Assembly (NCBI GenBank): GCA_937873155.1
Contig: CALMVZ010000013.1
Location: 248,001 to 312,000 of the forward strand
Length of the DNA: 64,000 bases
Reading direction: 5' to 3'
Origin: an uncultured Bacteroidota bacterium
GTDB taxonomy: Bacteria > Bacteroidota > Bacteroidia > B-17B0 > Aurantibacillaceae
The position numbers were made by a program, and so were the translations under genes. Position 1 is the stretch's first letter; each line of letters begins with the position of its first letter. The notes beneath the pieces were generated by a model. The model saw nothing but the letters and a program-made list of their open reading frames with translations, made no database searches and was not told the DNA's origin. This document shows, piece after piece, positions 45,003 through 52,915 of the stretch.

Positions 45003-45209
45003 TGCCTTAGATCGCGTGGTTTAAAACCTAAGATCTATGGTTGGAATTATGAATATCAGAATGATAGTATCCTGGTGAAAGAATAGATAAACTTAACCGA
45101 TCTTCGGCTATGTTAAATATCCGATTAACGAATTGTAAAAAAAATGATGTGAATGCTATACTAATTTTATAGTAAATAAGAATAGAAAATGTAATTGAAT
45201 CGGGGAATT

Positions 45210-45554
45210 ATGGAAAAGAAAGACGAAACTAAAATTGATGCCGTACAAAACCAAACAGAAGCTTTACCGGAATCAAATTTAATTTTTATTACTAAGCGGA
45301 AACTTGAAGGGGAGAACAGCGGAGTAGATGAATTGAATATAGACAACAGGGTGTCCGGAGTTTATTGTAATGGCGTACAATATTATGACCTGAACAACAT
45401 CAGGTTCATTAATAATACGGGAATTGCAAATCTCATCAGCCTGATGAGATCGCTTCTTAAAAAAGGAGTGGTGGTAAAGTTTGTGAATGCAAATAATATA
45501 ATTAGGGACAAGATCAAGTCGTTCGGGCTTGAAAAATTCATTAACCTGGGTTAA
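45210..45554 (+). CDS. STAS domain protein (anti-sigma antagonist type)
   Basis: 114 residues from the ATG at 45210. The second half has the STAS fold pattern: YYDLNNIRFINNTGIANLISLMRSL, where the DxSG phosphorylation loop is replaced by RFINNTGI, then KGVVVKFVNANNIIRDKIKSFGLEKF. It stops 3 bp before the GT2 gene. A STAS protein next to a processive glycosyltransferase suggests control of polysaccharide synthesis by a partner-switch mechanism, but no RsbW-type kinase or PP2C phosphatase is seen nearby. Confidence 0.82.
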   Translation: MEKKDETKIDAVQNQTEALPESNLIFITKRKLEGENSGVDELNIDNRVSGVYCNGVQYYDLNNIRFINNTGIANLISLMRSLLKKGVVVKFVNANNIIRDKIKSFGLEKFINLG

Positions 45555-45557
45555 ACG

Positions 45558-47399
45558 ATGAGGCGAAAGAGTTTTTACTTTGATAAGTTTGAGAACAGAG
45601 TACCTTATAAAGCGATCCCGGAAAACAAATACAGAACTTTTTTATTTCAGTTCACCGGGACGCTCACTATAGCTCTGGGCATTGCCTACTTGAATTGGCG
45701 GTGGAGGTATTCATTTAACTACGAGGCCATGTGGTTCTCTGTGTTGCTTGTTACTGCAGAAACTTTAAGCTTTATAAGTACAGTAATGGTGATCATCAAT
45801 TTTTGGTCGAACAAAGATGTGCCTCAAACACCGCCTGTGCAATACCTTTCAGAAATCGAAGACTTACAAGGCAGGCCCGACCGTTCTATAAAAATAGACG
45901 TGTTCATCGCTACGTATAACGAAGATGTAGAGTTGGTCCGTTTAAGTATCATTGATGCAAAGAGAATGAAGTATCCTCACGATAATGTTGTGATAAAGAT
46001 CTATGTTTTGGATGATGGCCGCCGTGATGGAAGAAATCCTGCAAAAGAAAATATGAAAGTTGTTGCTGAAGAAGAGGGTGTAGGCTATTTATTGCGTGAA
46101 CATAATGAAGGTTATAAAGCAGGAAATCTTAAGAATGCATTGGAGCAGACTGATGGTGATATATTTGTGATCCTCGATGCGGATACGCGTCCTTTTCCTG
46201 ATTTTCTGATCCATACCATCGGTTATTTCAGGAACAGGAAGATGGCATGGGTTCAAACACCACAATGGTTCTATGATACTACAGAACCTGAAAAACTGAG
46301 TGATATCATCAGCACAAAATTCAGGATCAAAAAAGAAGGAGTTAAAAAAGGGGTAGAAAAAATTTTCGGCAAGATCATTGTGAATGAAGACATCTATGGA
46401 AATGACCCGCGTTTATTCTATGATGTTATTTTGAGAAAGAGAAATTATCATAACGCCGCTTTTTGTTGCGGTGCGGGATCAGTTCACCGGCGTGAAGCTA
46501 TAATGAGTTTGGCTGTAAAAGATTTTTCGGAGGAGATAAGGAAACTGGAAGAGGAGTTGACCATACTTAACAGAAGTAGCAATGAAATTGAAGAGAAAAC
46601 AAAAAAGCTGATCATCGACCAGGAAATCATCCCTTTTAAATTCCATGCTTCAGAAGATATTTATACTTCTATTATGCTGCATGCTGATAAAGAGAACAGG
46701 TGGGAAAGCCTACAGCATCCGGAAGTAGAATGTAAAATGCTGTCTACACAGGACCTCGATAGCTGGATAAAACAACACCAGCGTTATGCAGAAGGTTCAC
46801 TCGATATTGCATTAAAAGATAATCCGATCTTTAAAAGGGGACTAACCATTCGTCAGAAAATTTGTTACTTCAGTACGATCTGGTCGTACTTTGCGCCATT
46901 CTGGATATTGATCTTCCTTATTAGTCCGATCATTTTCTTTTTCACATTAACACTTCCTGTAAAAGCCTACAGTTTCGATTTCTTTAAATACTTTTTGCCA
47001 TTCCAGATCATGAATACGTTTGCTATGTTGCTCGGATGTTGGGGGATCTCAACCAAGCGCGGTGATCAGTATTATATCTCGGGTTTTTGGTATATGCTGA
47101 TGTCGTTGTTTACTGTAGTGAGCGGAAAGAAAGTAAAATTCAATGTCACTTCTAAAGATCTTAATTTCTCAAATAATTTGCCGCATATTGTTCCGCACCT
47201 TGTTTTAATAGGTTTAACGCTTTTAGGCATTGGGTACAATATCGTTTTAATATATATGGGTGTTCATCCGACGCCTTCCGGATTTGCGGCGAATGCCTTT
47301 TGGTGCATATTCAATATCATTTCTTTAAGTATTATGATCCGGGCCGCCTACTGGAGGCCTCGTTCAGTATTAGAACCAGGTAAAATTCAAACGTCATGA
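45558..47399 (+). CDS. Cellulose-synthase-like processive GT2 glycosyltransferase
   Basis: A 613-residue inner-membrane enzyme. Two helices (about 28-45 and 58-80) precede the cytosolic GT-A domain (about 110-420) and further helices follow (about 435-600). Catalytic motifs are DDG (Asp152-153), DAD (207-209) and SED (365-367), and QHQRY at 406-410 in place of QxxRW. FCCGAGSVHRREA and TPQWFYD are also typical. A charged helical insert at about 325-352 lies before the SED motif. No PilZ domain is visible. It sits between a STAS gene and a small membrane protein gene, so it likely makes and extrudes an unknown beta-glycan. Confidence 0.9.
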   Translation: MRRKSFYFDKFENRVPYKAIPENKYRTFLFQFTGTLTIALGIAYLNWRWRYSFNYEAMWFSVLLVTAETLSFISTVMVIINFWSNKDVPQTPPVQYLSEIEDLQGRPDRSIKIDVFIATYNEDVELVRLSIIDAKRMKYPHDNVVIKIYVLDDGRRDGRNPAKENMKVVAEEEGVGYLLREHNEGYKAGNLKNALEQTDGDIFVILDADTRPFPDFLIHTIGYFRNRKMAWVQTPQWFYDTTEPEKLSDIISTKFRIKKEGVKKGVEKIFGKIIVNEDIYGNDPRLFYDVILRKRNYHNAAFCCGAGSVHRREAIMSLAVKDFSEEIRKLEEELTILNRSSNEIEEKTKKLIIDQEIIPFKFHASEDIYTSIMLHADKENRWESLQHPEVECKMLSTQDLDSWIKQHQRYAEGSLDIALKDNPIFKRGLTIRQKICYFSTIWSYFAPFWILIFLISPIIFFFTLTLPVKAYSFDFFKYFLPFQIMNTFAMLLGCWGISTKRGDQYYISGFWYMLMSLFTVVSGKKVKFNVTSKDLNFSNNLPHIVPHLVLIGLTLLGIGYNIVLIYMGVHPTPSGFAANAFWCIFNIISLSIMIRAAYWRPRSVLEPGKIQTS

Positions 47400-47689
47400 A
47401 AAAGTATAAATTCTTAGTAAAGCCGATTCTTTTTATTTTTAATTTGATCTTCGCAACCTGGCTGGTATTTGCGATAGAATCTGTAACTCCTTCCGATTTT
47501 GGCCGATACGGATATTTATTCGAAGATCCTCCTGCATTAACCACCAAAAAACTGAAAAAAGAACATCTCATCCGTATCTGTGCCGACTATAAAGCAGGCA
47601 AACTAGATACCTCCGACCTCGTTGAAAGGATAGATATGTACCTCGCTTTACCGGAAACAACATCCATATCACTAATCACTAATCACTAA
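47396..47689 (+). CDS. Small membrane protein co-translated with GT2
   Basis: A 97-residue protein whose ATG overlaps the GT2 stop codon (ATGA). One hydrophobic helix (PILFIFNLIFATWLVFAIES) is followed by a short soluble tail (KLKKEHLIRICADYKAGKLD). It may be an accessory subunit of the transferase. Its last residues (SLITNH) are encoded by the CACTAAT/CACTAAC heptamer array, so the true C-terminus may have been altered by repeat insertion. Confidence 0.72.
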   Translation: MKKYKFLVKPILFIFNLIFATWLVFAIESVTPSDFGRYGYLFEDPPALTTKKLKKEHLIRICADYKAGKLDTSDLVERIDMYLALPETTSISLITNH

Positions 47690-47715
47690 CCACTAACCAC
47701 TAACCACTAACCACT
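47670..47715 (+). repeat. Tandem CACTAAC/CACTAAT heptamers
   Basis: About six and a half tandem 7-bp units, two as cactaat and the rest as cactaac, run from inside the last codons of the small membrane protein gene through its stop and into the intergenic region. Confidence 0.85.
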
Positions 47716-47790
47716 CTTTATTATTAACTCCGAACTTACATGATCCCACCGATATTTGTGTCTTTTTTGGCTTGTTTTATACCCCTCTCA

Positions 47791-47802
47791 CCGAATTACC
47801 GG
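47791..47802 (+). promoter_or_regulatory. Degenerate TTACCGAA-like double site upstream of AraC-type gene
   Basis: The sequence ccgaattaccgg holds two overlapping near-matches (ACCGAAT and TTACCGG), 53-64 bp upstream of the start codon at 47855. Downstream lie TTG (47805-47807) and TACCTTTA (47824-47831), possible promoter elements. Confidence 0.3.
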
Positions 47803-47854
47803 CCTTGACGCGCCTCTCAGGAGTACCTTTAGCCTAAACTAAAACAATACTCAC

Positions 47855-48496
47855 ATGTTACAACACAACCAAAGAGTTCTACAGAACCCACTACTACCCA
47901 ATACCATGCCTAAAAAGCCATACCTTGAAACAAAAGAAACTGAAAATAGCGGTGAAGAAAAAGCATCCGCCAACGAATTAGAAACTGCTTTAGCTAAAGT
48001 GAAGACCGAGCTTGCTAATAATAAGAAAAACCTTTTGATCGAAGGTATAAAAAAAGCCGTTATCGACCAGATCTATTATTCAGAAAAGCAGATGAAGGTC
48101 AACTTCTCTGATTATTTAAGCCAGGCATTAGGTTATCATTATACTTATATGGCAAATCTTTTCACGAAGATCCATGGTAAGAGTGTTCAAAGCTTTATCA
48201 TCGAGACAAAGATTGAGCGGGTGAAAGAGTTATTGGTGTACGAAGGTATGACCCTGACAGAGATCTCTTTTAAATTGCATTACAGTAGTGTAGCGCATTT
48301 ATCGAACCAGTTCAAGAAGATCACCGGCATGAGCCCGTCAAAATATTTAGCATCAATCACTAAAGAAGATCTTGCCAAGATGAAGACGGAGGAAACATTT
48401 CCTACTACCATCACTCATCTTCATGAAAATGTGAGTAACTATCCAACCCAGCATTTAAATCAGAATAATAATCAACAAATTTCAGATCAGATCTAA
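47855..48496 (+). CDS. AraC-family DNA-binding regulator
   Basis: A 213-residue protein. The AraC-type double helix-turn-helix covers about residues 80-178: NFSDYLSQALGYHYTYMANLFTK, then FIIETKIERVKELLVYEGMT, then LTEISFKLHYSSVAHLSNQF and KKITGMSPSKYL. The N-terminal ~60 residues are polar and coiled-coil-like, without a sugar-binding cupin, so it may work as an accessory or partner-bound regulator. An earlier Met at residue 18 (MPKKPYLE) does not change the domain. It stands alone, followed by a terminator. Confidence 0.88.
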   Translation: MLQHNQRVLQNPLLPNTMPKKPYLETKETENSGEEKASANELETALAKVKTELANNKKNLLIEGIKKAVIDQIYYSEKQMKVNFSDYLSQALGYHYTYMANLFTKIHGKSVQSFIIETKIERVKELLVYEGMTLTEISFKLHYSSVAHLSNQFKKITGMSPSKYLASITKEDLAKMKTEETFPTTITHLHENVSNYPTQHLNQNNNQQISDQI

Positions 48497-48538
48497 GATC
48501 CGGAATAATTCATAGTATCATGTTTTGTTAATGTTTGT

Positions 48539-48575
48539 AAAGCCCTTGGCAGCAATGTCGGGGGCTTTGTGTTTT
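48539..48575 (+). terminator. Intrinsic terminator after AraC-type gene
   Basis: Stem aaagccc / gggcttt with a 16-nt loop is followed by gtgtttt, 43 bp after the stop codon. Confidence 0.75.
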
Positions 48576-48645
48576 AAGGATATATTCGCTTAAACATTTC
48601 TCTAAGCCTTTTTGTCCGCCCAAAAAGATGCAAAAAGCTCTTGAT

Positions 48646-48972
48646 TTATAATTTGATTATTGCTTTTATATACTGCTTAGAATGGGGATTATAACCGTCA
48701 GCTGATTCAAAACATTCTTCATCTTCTAATATAACTACGTTCCTTATAAATTCTACCCTGTATTGTTGCCATCCGGGCAGAATTTTAGATGGATTAGATG
48801 AAACTCCGCCTATTTTCCAAATATCCATATTTACATTTCCGGAAGTTGGATGAATGAAGACTGCGTGAGGATGGCCAATTCGTATACCTGCTACATGGTC
48901 TGGAGCATGATACTCATAATGAAATGGTTTTCTTAACTGAATTGCTTTTTTAATTATGTCTAAACATTCCAT
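48646..48972 (-). CDS. Hypothetical 108-residue protein, last gene of a small-gene run
   Basis: A soluble protein with no signal peptide. It has a beta-rich core (FHYEYHAPDHVAGIRIGHPH, then AVFIHPTSGNVNMDIWKIGG, then QYRVEFIRNVVILEDEECF). The pattern resembles WYL-like beta domains only loosely. It is the most downstream of seven minus-strand genes with short gaps. No function assigned. Confidence 0.6.
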   Translation of the reverse strand: MECLDIIKKAIQLRKPFHYEYHAPDHVAGIRIGHPHAVFIHPTSGNVNMDIWKIGGVSSNPSKILPGWQQYRVEFIRNVVILEDEECFESADGYNPHSKQYIKAIIKL

Positions 48973-49012
48973 ATCTATAGTTTAAAATTTGCTATTTATT
49001 GATTTATATTAA

Positions 49013-49363
49013 CTATCCCCCATGCTGCCAGCATTTTCCGTTTGAACTGGTTGTATTTCGTTTGCAACGAGAGCCTTTTTTAGTTGTTGCGGTGCATTGA
49101 GAGGAAGTGGCGTTCCTGTTATAATCAGTTACCTTCTCTTCTTTTACTTCTGTTTTTTTGGAAACAGATTGTGGTGGTGCACAAACTTTACAGGCGCCAT
49201 AGCCTTGATTGATGGCATCAGTAAGTTCAATTGTAATCTTGCTTTTTGCCAGGTACCTGCATGAGCCGCGATGGTATTTTTCGCCGGTATTGGTAACATA
49301 AACAGTTTGTGCGCTAAGGTTTAGCGCAACAAATAATAAAAGAAAGGAAAGGATTTTTTTCAT
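49013..49363 (-). CDS. Secreted small cysteine-rich protein (Ada-like metal site plus DUF5763-like tail)
   Basis: A 116-residue protein with a signal peptide (MKKILSFLLLFVALNLSAQ). The first mature domain has TGEKYHRGSCRYLAKS and GYGACKVCAPP, a Cys-x-Cys spacing like Ada-type metal-binding domains. The tail SQCTATTKKGSRCKRN, then GKCWQHGG, has the Cys/His pattern of DUF5763 (CxAxTKKGxxCxR...CxxH), probably a zinc site. Its start codon shares one base with the stop codon of the upstream gene (TAATG). Confidence 0.72.
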   Translation of the reverse strand: MKKILSFLLLFVALNLSAQTVYVTNTGEKYHRGSCRYLAKSKITIELTDAINQGYGACKVCAPPQSVSKKTEVKEEKVTDYNRNATSSQCTATTKKGSRCKRNTTSSNGKCWQHGG

Positions 49364-49641
49364 TAAACTAAACCGTGTCTTGTTGGTTTATTCTGGCCCC
49401 AATGAAGTACCAATTTCGGCTTGCAATATCCTTTGCAGCACTCTTCAAAAATTGAAATTATACCTTTTATTGCGTTACTCTCAAGAGTATCAGAGCCGAA
49501 ATAAGCTTCCCAAACCGTGTCAATATCCCGTCCGGGCTCACGAACCTTATTTACATGTTTCATTTCAAGACATTCGTTTATTTTATCCCGATCCTCTTTT
49601 GATACTCCGGGGAAATCTGCTGTTATTAGAACATATGGCAT
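49363..49641 (-). CDS. Hypothetical 92-residue protein
   Basis: A cytoplasmic protein with the opening MPYVLITADFPGVSKEDRDKI, then VREPGRDIDTVWEAYF and IISIFEECCKGYCKPKLVLHWG. It looks like a small alpha/beta (ferredoxin-like) domain in which the helical start after VSKEDR resembles tautomerase-like or dabb proteins; this is not a firm call. It is translationally coupled to the next gene by a 1-bp overlap. Confidence 0.6.
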   Translation of the reverse strand: MPYVLITADFPGVSKEDRDKINECLEMKHVNKVREPGRDIDTVWEAYFGSDTLESNAIKGIISIFEECCKGYCKPKLVLHWGQNKPTRHGLV

Positions 49642-49652
49642 ATTTATTTTAT

Positions 49653-49868
49653 TTAGTCGAATTTATCTTTCACATGTTTTTGAATGAAGCTGCACAGTCC
49701 CTCACCATTTATTGCAAGCCTTTTCATTTGTTCAACATTACCTGCTCCGGCTTTGCCATAGCTATATGTGTAAATTTTTCCACTGGTAAACTCTACACTT
49801 ATTGAATCCTGATGAATGTTGTAACCACTTACTCCCGAATCTCCTCTTTTATTTTTATATCTTTCCAT
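49653..49868 (-). CDS. KTSC-like domain protein
   Basis: A 71-residue protein. The order SGVSGYNIHQDSISVEFTSG, KIYTYSYGKAG, and EGLCSFIQKHVKDKF fits the KTSC domain (Ser-x-x-YD...L.V.F.sG..Y.Y...S.G.ffn..I...Y), a small single-domain family of unknown role, found also in phages and lysyl-tRNA-synthetase-associated proteins. It lies 11 bp upstream of the next minus-strand gene. Confidence 0.65.
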   Translation of the reverse strand: MERYKNKRGDSGVSGYNIHQDSISVEFTSGKIYTYSYGKAGAGNVEQMKRLAINGEGLCSFIQKHVKDKFD

Positions 49869-49901
49869 AGTAATCTGTAAGAACTGTATTATTTTCTTTT
49901 T

Positions 49902-50399
49902 TTAGTCTTTTAAATTATATGCCGCTTTCATTTCTTCGTAATTAGTGTTATCTACTCCGGGTTTTATCATGGCAGGTGGTATGACCACTACTTTTAATTG
50001 AACTGTTGTGCTGTAAAATGTATTGGGACTGCTACCAAGTCCAACACCATTATATACCCATTGCGGCTGAACGTTACCAACGCTTGTAGTATAATTAAAA
50101 AAATAGTTAGTTGATGCTACTTCAGTATAAGGTAAAGCCCACCAATTTGTTCCGCTATTTGTACTGAAAAAAACCTGCACTCCCGCAGAGTTTAAATTCG
50201 ATGACGTCAATGCAGGTACACTTAAATTCACGTACCATGCCGATGATCCGCTTATCCAAGAACTCACATTATATGTTGTTGAATTAATATTAGCAGCGCC
50301 GTCTTTTCCATCTTTTCCGGATGGCCCGGTGTCACCTTTTTTACAAGCGGTAAGCAAGAGTAAATTAATTGCGAATGCGATTAGGATTTTTGTTTTCAT
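49902..50399 (-). CDS. Lipoprotein with collagen-like linker
   Basis: A 165-residue protein with a lipobox LLTAC (Cys19), then a short collagen-like stretch (GDTGPSGKDGKDGAA) and a beta-rich domain with SSWISGSSAWYVNLSVPALT and FYSTTVQLKVVVIPP. This is the common Bacteroidota type of small collagen-linker lipoprotein. No enzymatic motif is present. It is part of the seven-gene minus-strand run. Confidence 0.78.
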   Translation of the reverse strand: MKTKILIAFAINLLLLTACKKGDTGPSGKDGKDGAANINSTTYNVSSWISGSSAWYVNLSVPALTSSNLNSAGVQVFFSTNSGTNWWALPYTEVASTNYFFNYTTSVGNVQPQWVYNGVGLGSSPNTFYSTTVQLKVVVIPPAMIKPGVDNTNYEEMKAAYNLKD

Positions 50400-50410
50400 A
50401 GTATTTGGTT

Positions 50411-50671
50411 TTAGTTTGGTTGTATTTGATTTGAACTGTTTATTGGTTCCACATTGGTTTTGCTTCCATCGTTATCCAGGCTGCTTTTAATGTAGTAACC
50501 TGCAATTGATAACAGTAAGGCAATAATTCCGCCAATAATTGTCCTTGTATACCAATTAGGATTGGATTTCTTTTTTGTATAGGCGCGTTTAGGCCTGGCA
50601 TCGATTTTTATGTCGATAGTATTGTTGTTATTATTTGTATTAACATTAGTTGGGTTATCCTTTACAGCCAT
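50411..50671 (-). CDS. Small single-pass membrane protein
   Basis: An 86-residue protein with an Asn-rich N-terminus (TNVNTNNNNNTIDIKIDARP), a basic patch (KRAYTKKK), one transmembrane helix (TIIGGIIALLLSIAGYYI) and a polar tail. No family recognised. It is 11 bp from the lipoprotein gene downstream and 2 bp after the DUF3606 gene. Confidence 0.6.
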   Translation of the reverse strand: MAVKDNPTNVNTNNNNNTIDIKIDARPKRAYTKKKSNPNWYTRTIIGGIIALLLSIAGYYIKSSLDNDGSKTNVEPINSSNQIQPN

Positions 50672-50673
50672 TT

Positions 50674-50844
50674 CTATTTATTCTTCTTTAAAAATTCTTT
50701 TACTTGTTTTACTGTCCGGCCGCCGGTCAGAACTGCGTTGATCAATTCATTTTTCCTACAATCCAACTTTTCACACCAGTATTCTATTTCGTTCTTGTCG
50801 AAAATATCGATCGTTTTATTTATCGGTTTTCCTGTTTTCGGCAT
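50674..50844 (-). CDS. DUF3606 domain protein, first gene of the small-gene run
   Basis: 56 residues from the Met at 50844 (MPKTGKPINKTIDIFDKNEI); a longer frame to 50931 would overlap the operator-like repeats and lacks support. The DUF3606 pattern is clear: INKTIDIFDKNEIEYWCEKL, then CRKNELINAVLTGG, then VKQVKEFL. These are small helical proteins found widely with no known role. Confidence 0.78.
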   Translation of the reverse strand: MPKTGKPINKTIDIFDKNEIEYWCEKLDCRKNELINAVLTGGRTVKQVKEFLKKNK

Positions 50845-50893
50845 CAGAAAAATGTAATGAACTAAAGTAGATGAAGTGTTTAGTTTTATCAAC

Positions 50894-50956
50894 GGGCGTA
50901 AACACCCCTTTTTGGCTATGGGTGAAAACACCCTATTGCATGCGTGTTTTCACGGG
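50894..50956. promoter_or_regulatory. Cluster of three GGGTGAAAACACCC-type inverted repeats
   Basis: Sites are gggcgtaaacacccc (50894-50908), gggtgaaaacaccc (50920-50933) and, inverted, gcgtgttttcacggg (50942-50956). Centres are about 25 and 22 bp apart, roughly two helical turns. The second and third also form a larger hairpin (gtgaaaacac / gtgttttcac). They lie between the divergent DUF3606 run and the 51016 signalling unit, so they could control both. Confidence 0.6.
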
Positions 50957-51015
50957 TTTATGTTTTTTATTAAAAAGATAATCTACTGTAAAGTAGCTGT
51001 TTATGAATTCAAGGT

Positions 51016-51450
51016 ATGACGAAAGCCGGAATCAAAAATCCTGCGAAAAATACTTTTGGAATCAAAAAAATGAAAAAGAAAATTAATGTAACACGCAAAG
51101 GAAAAATAAGTTTAAGCGAATTAGGAAGAATTATTAAAAAGTTCACCGGCTTTGAGGATCATCGTATCAGTTTGCAAGAAGCCTCTGCAATGACGAGAGC
51201 ATATAGGGAAACTCATCCCGGGCAAACCATAGGCCACTTTTTTGGTAAAAATGCTATAGTGGATATATTAAATCAAAACGGTTGTGTTGGAATAAGAATT
51301 TATTACGCCAATGATCCTTCAACCGGTCAACAACATTTGGTTATAGTTGGTGCGGATGCTGATCAGAATGATATTTTTAGTGGGTATATTGCAGAAAGGG
51401 CAATGCGTTGTCCCACAAATTGCGGCAATCCAAATCCGCTTAATTCATAA
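51016..51450 (+). CDS. Conserved Bacteroidota hypothetical with CPxxCGxxNPL tail, first gene of a signalling unit
   Basis: 144 residues; an internal Met at 51070 (MKKKINVT) is an alternative start. The C-terminal ~95 residues carry ISLQEASAMTRAYRETHPGQ, then HFFGKNAIVDILNQNGCVGIRIYYA, then HLVIVGADADQNDIFSG and a cysteine tail MRCPTNCGNPNPL. I recall similar proteins from other Bacteroidota with the same ASAMTRxYR...GCVGIRIYYA...GxDxxxND order and a Cys-containing tail, but none with a known function. It is 23 bp upstream of a multi-pass membrane protein gene, with kinase and regulator genes following. Confidence 0.72.
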   Translation: MTKAGIKNPAKNTFGIKKMKKKINVTRKGKISLSELGRIIKKFTGFEDHRISLQEASAMTRAYRETHPGQTIGHFFGKNAIVDILNQNGCVGIRIYYANDPSTGQQHLVIVGADADQNDIFSGYIAERAMRCPTNCGNPNPLNS

Positions 51451-51473
51451 ATTGAAAAAGATTATCTTTAACA

Positions 51474-52121
51474 ATGAATTTAAAAAGTTTTTACAGTAAT
51501 TTACAAGTTGTATCCGGCTTTTCAATATTTGTTACTTTACTTTTTGTACTACTTTACCGAAAAAGTATTTCAAAAAAATTTGTTCCTTTAGCGATCCTTG
51601 TCGGAATTGCTTGTATAACCGAAGTGATAAATTTTGTTTTTCTTGCTAAAGATCAGAATAACGATTTAGTAATACGAGTATACACTATTTTTGAAGCAGT
51701 TCTGATTTCTTATTTTTATTTTCTGTTTTTTAAAGGGAGTTTTAGTGCAAATTGGTTTTTAATAATACTTATTATTTTCTTTTTTGTGGCGATTATTGAT
51801 CTATATTTTAATGGTATTCAAAATTTTGATAATTATGCTACCTCATTTGAATCTATTACATTTTCCGCAATGTCATTATGGGCCTTTTATTTTATTGCAA
51901 AAAAGTTCCTTTTTGAAAAAATATTGAGTGAACCGGTATTTTGGTTTAATGCTGGCATATTAATCTACTTTGGCGGAAATTTAATTCTCTTTATTTTCGA
52001 TAACTACATGCTTAAATACCGAACTTCAAGTCATATTGCTCTTTGGACCATGCACTCAGTCCTCAATATTTTTTATAATATTATCTTAGCGGTTGGATTT
52101 TGGAAAACGAAGCGGGCATAG
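51474..52121 (+). CDS. Multi-pass membrane protein of the kinase operon
   Basis: A 215-residue protein with six or seven hydrophobic helices (about 12-28, 36-58, 70-88, 92-112, 128-146, 156-178, 188-210), no signal peptide and few charged residues outside loops. Its 3' end overlaps the kinase gene by 22 bp, so they are co-translated. It could be the sensory module in split form for the kinase that follows, which has only one helix of its own. No family recognised. Confidence 0.72.
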   Translation: MNLKSFYSNLQVVSGFSIFVTLLFVLLYRKSISKKFVPLAILVGIACITEVINFVFLAKDQNNDLVIRVYTIFEAVLISYFYFLFFKGSFSANWFLIILIIFFFVAIIDLYFNGIQNFDNYATSFESITFSAMSLWAFYFIAKKFLFEKILSEPVFWFNAGILIYFGGNLILFIFDNYMLKYRTSSHIALWTMHSVLNIFYNIILAVGFWKTKRA

Positions 52122-52915
52122 AGATTCCTATTTTGATTGTAATTGCTACAGTCGGGATACTTGTTTTCATATTCTTTGTGATCCTTTTTGTTCTGTTCTA
52201 TCAAAAGAAGGAATTAAAGAATAAAGTATTGAATGAGGAGAAGGAAAAGAACCATCAGCGAGAATTACTGAATGCAACAATTGAGATCGCCGAAGCAGAA
52301 CGCAGGCGAATTGCAGATAATCTTCATGATGATATAGGCGCCATTATTAACCTGGTTAAACTTAATATCGGAAAAATAGAGAGAAGTACTTCGGATAAGA
52401 CTGTTGTGAAGGAATTAAGTAATGAAAGCGCAGGCCTTTTAGAAACTACCATGGAGAATATCCGGAGTATTTCACGTGACCTGGCACCGCCTGTTTTAAG
52501 GCAGTTAGGATTTGAAGAAGGGCTTAATGACCTGTGTCAGAAATTAAATAATTCAGGGGCTGTTAAAATAAATTTTACCAGGCCCGGTAAGGAAATAAAA
52601 ATGCCGCAAAAAACAGAACTGCAACTTTACCGCATCATTCAGGAGGTTATTAATAATACCTTAAAACATGCGGCGGCCACTGAAATAAGTATCAGCCTGA
52701 ATTCTTTTTCTGATAAATTTGTAGTGATGTTGATCCATAATGGTAAGGGCATAACTAATATTTCAATTGACGCTTTAATGAGGGACGGTAAAGGTTTAGG
52801 TTTAAAAAGCATTCAAAGCAGGGCGCAGATCATCAACGCCGTTGTAAACTATAGCAGTAACAATGCATCATCATCGATACTAATTGAAACACCTTTACAT
52901 GAAAAGAACGTTTAA
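52100..52915 (+). CDS. NarX-type (HisKA_3) sensor histidine kinase
   Basis: 271 residues. The TTG start at 52100 is required to include the transmembrane helix (IPILIVIATVGILVFIFFVI, about 9-33); no ATG lies before it. A coiled coil (about 36-60) leads to the phosphoacceptor helix AEAERRRIADNLHDDIGAII with His76. The ATP-binding domain shows the N box IIQEVINNTLKHA and the G box GKGLGLKSIQSR. There is no large sensor domain, so input probably comes from the membrane protein encoded just upstream. The regulator gene overlaps the 3' end by 17 bp. Confidence 0.9.
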   Translation: MENEAGIEIPILIVIATVGILVFIFFVILFVLFYQKKELKNKVLNEEKEKNHQRELLNATIEIAEAERRRIADNLHDDIGAIINLVKLNIGKIERSTSDKTVVKELSNESAGLLETTMENIRSISRDLAPPVLRQLGFEEGLNDLCQKLNNSGAVKINFTRPGKEIKMPQKTELQLYRIIQEVINNTLKHAAATEISISLNSFSDKFVVMLIHNGKGITNISIDALMRDGKGLGLKSIQSRAQIINAVVNYSSNNASSSILIETPLHEKNV

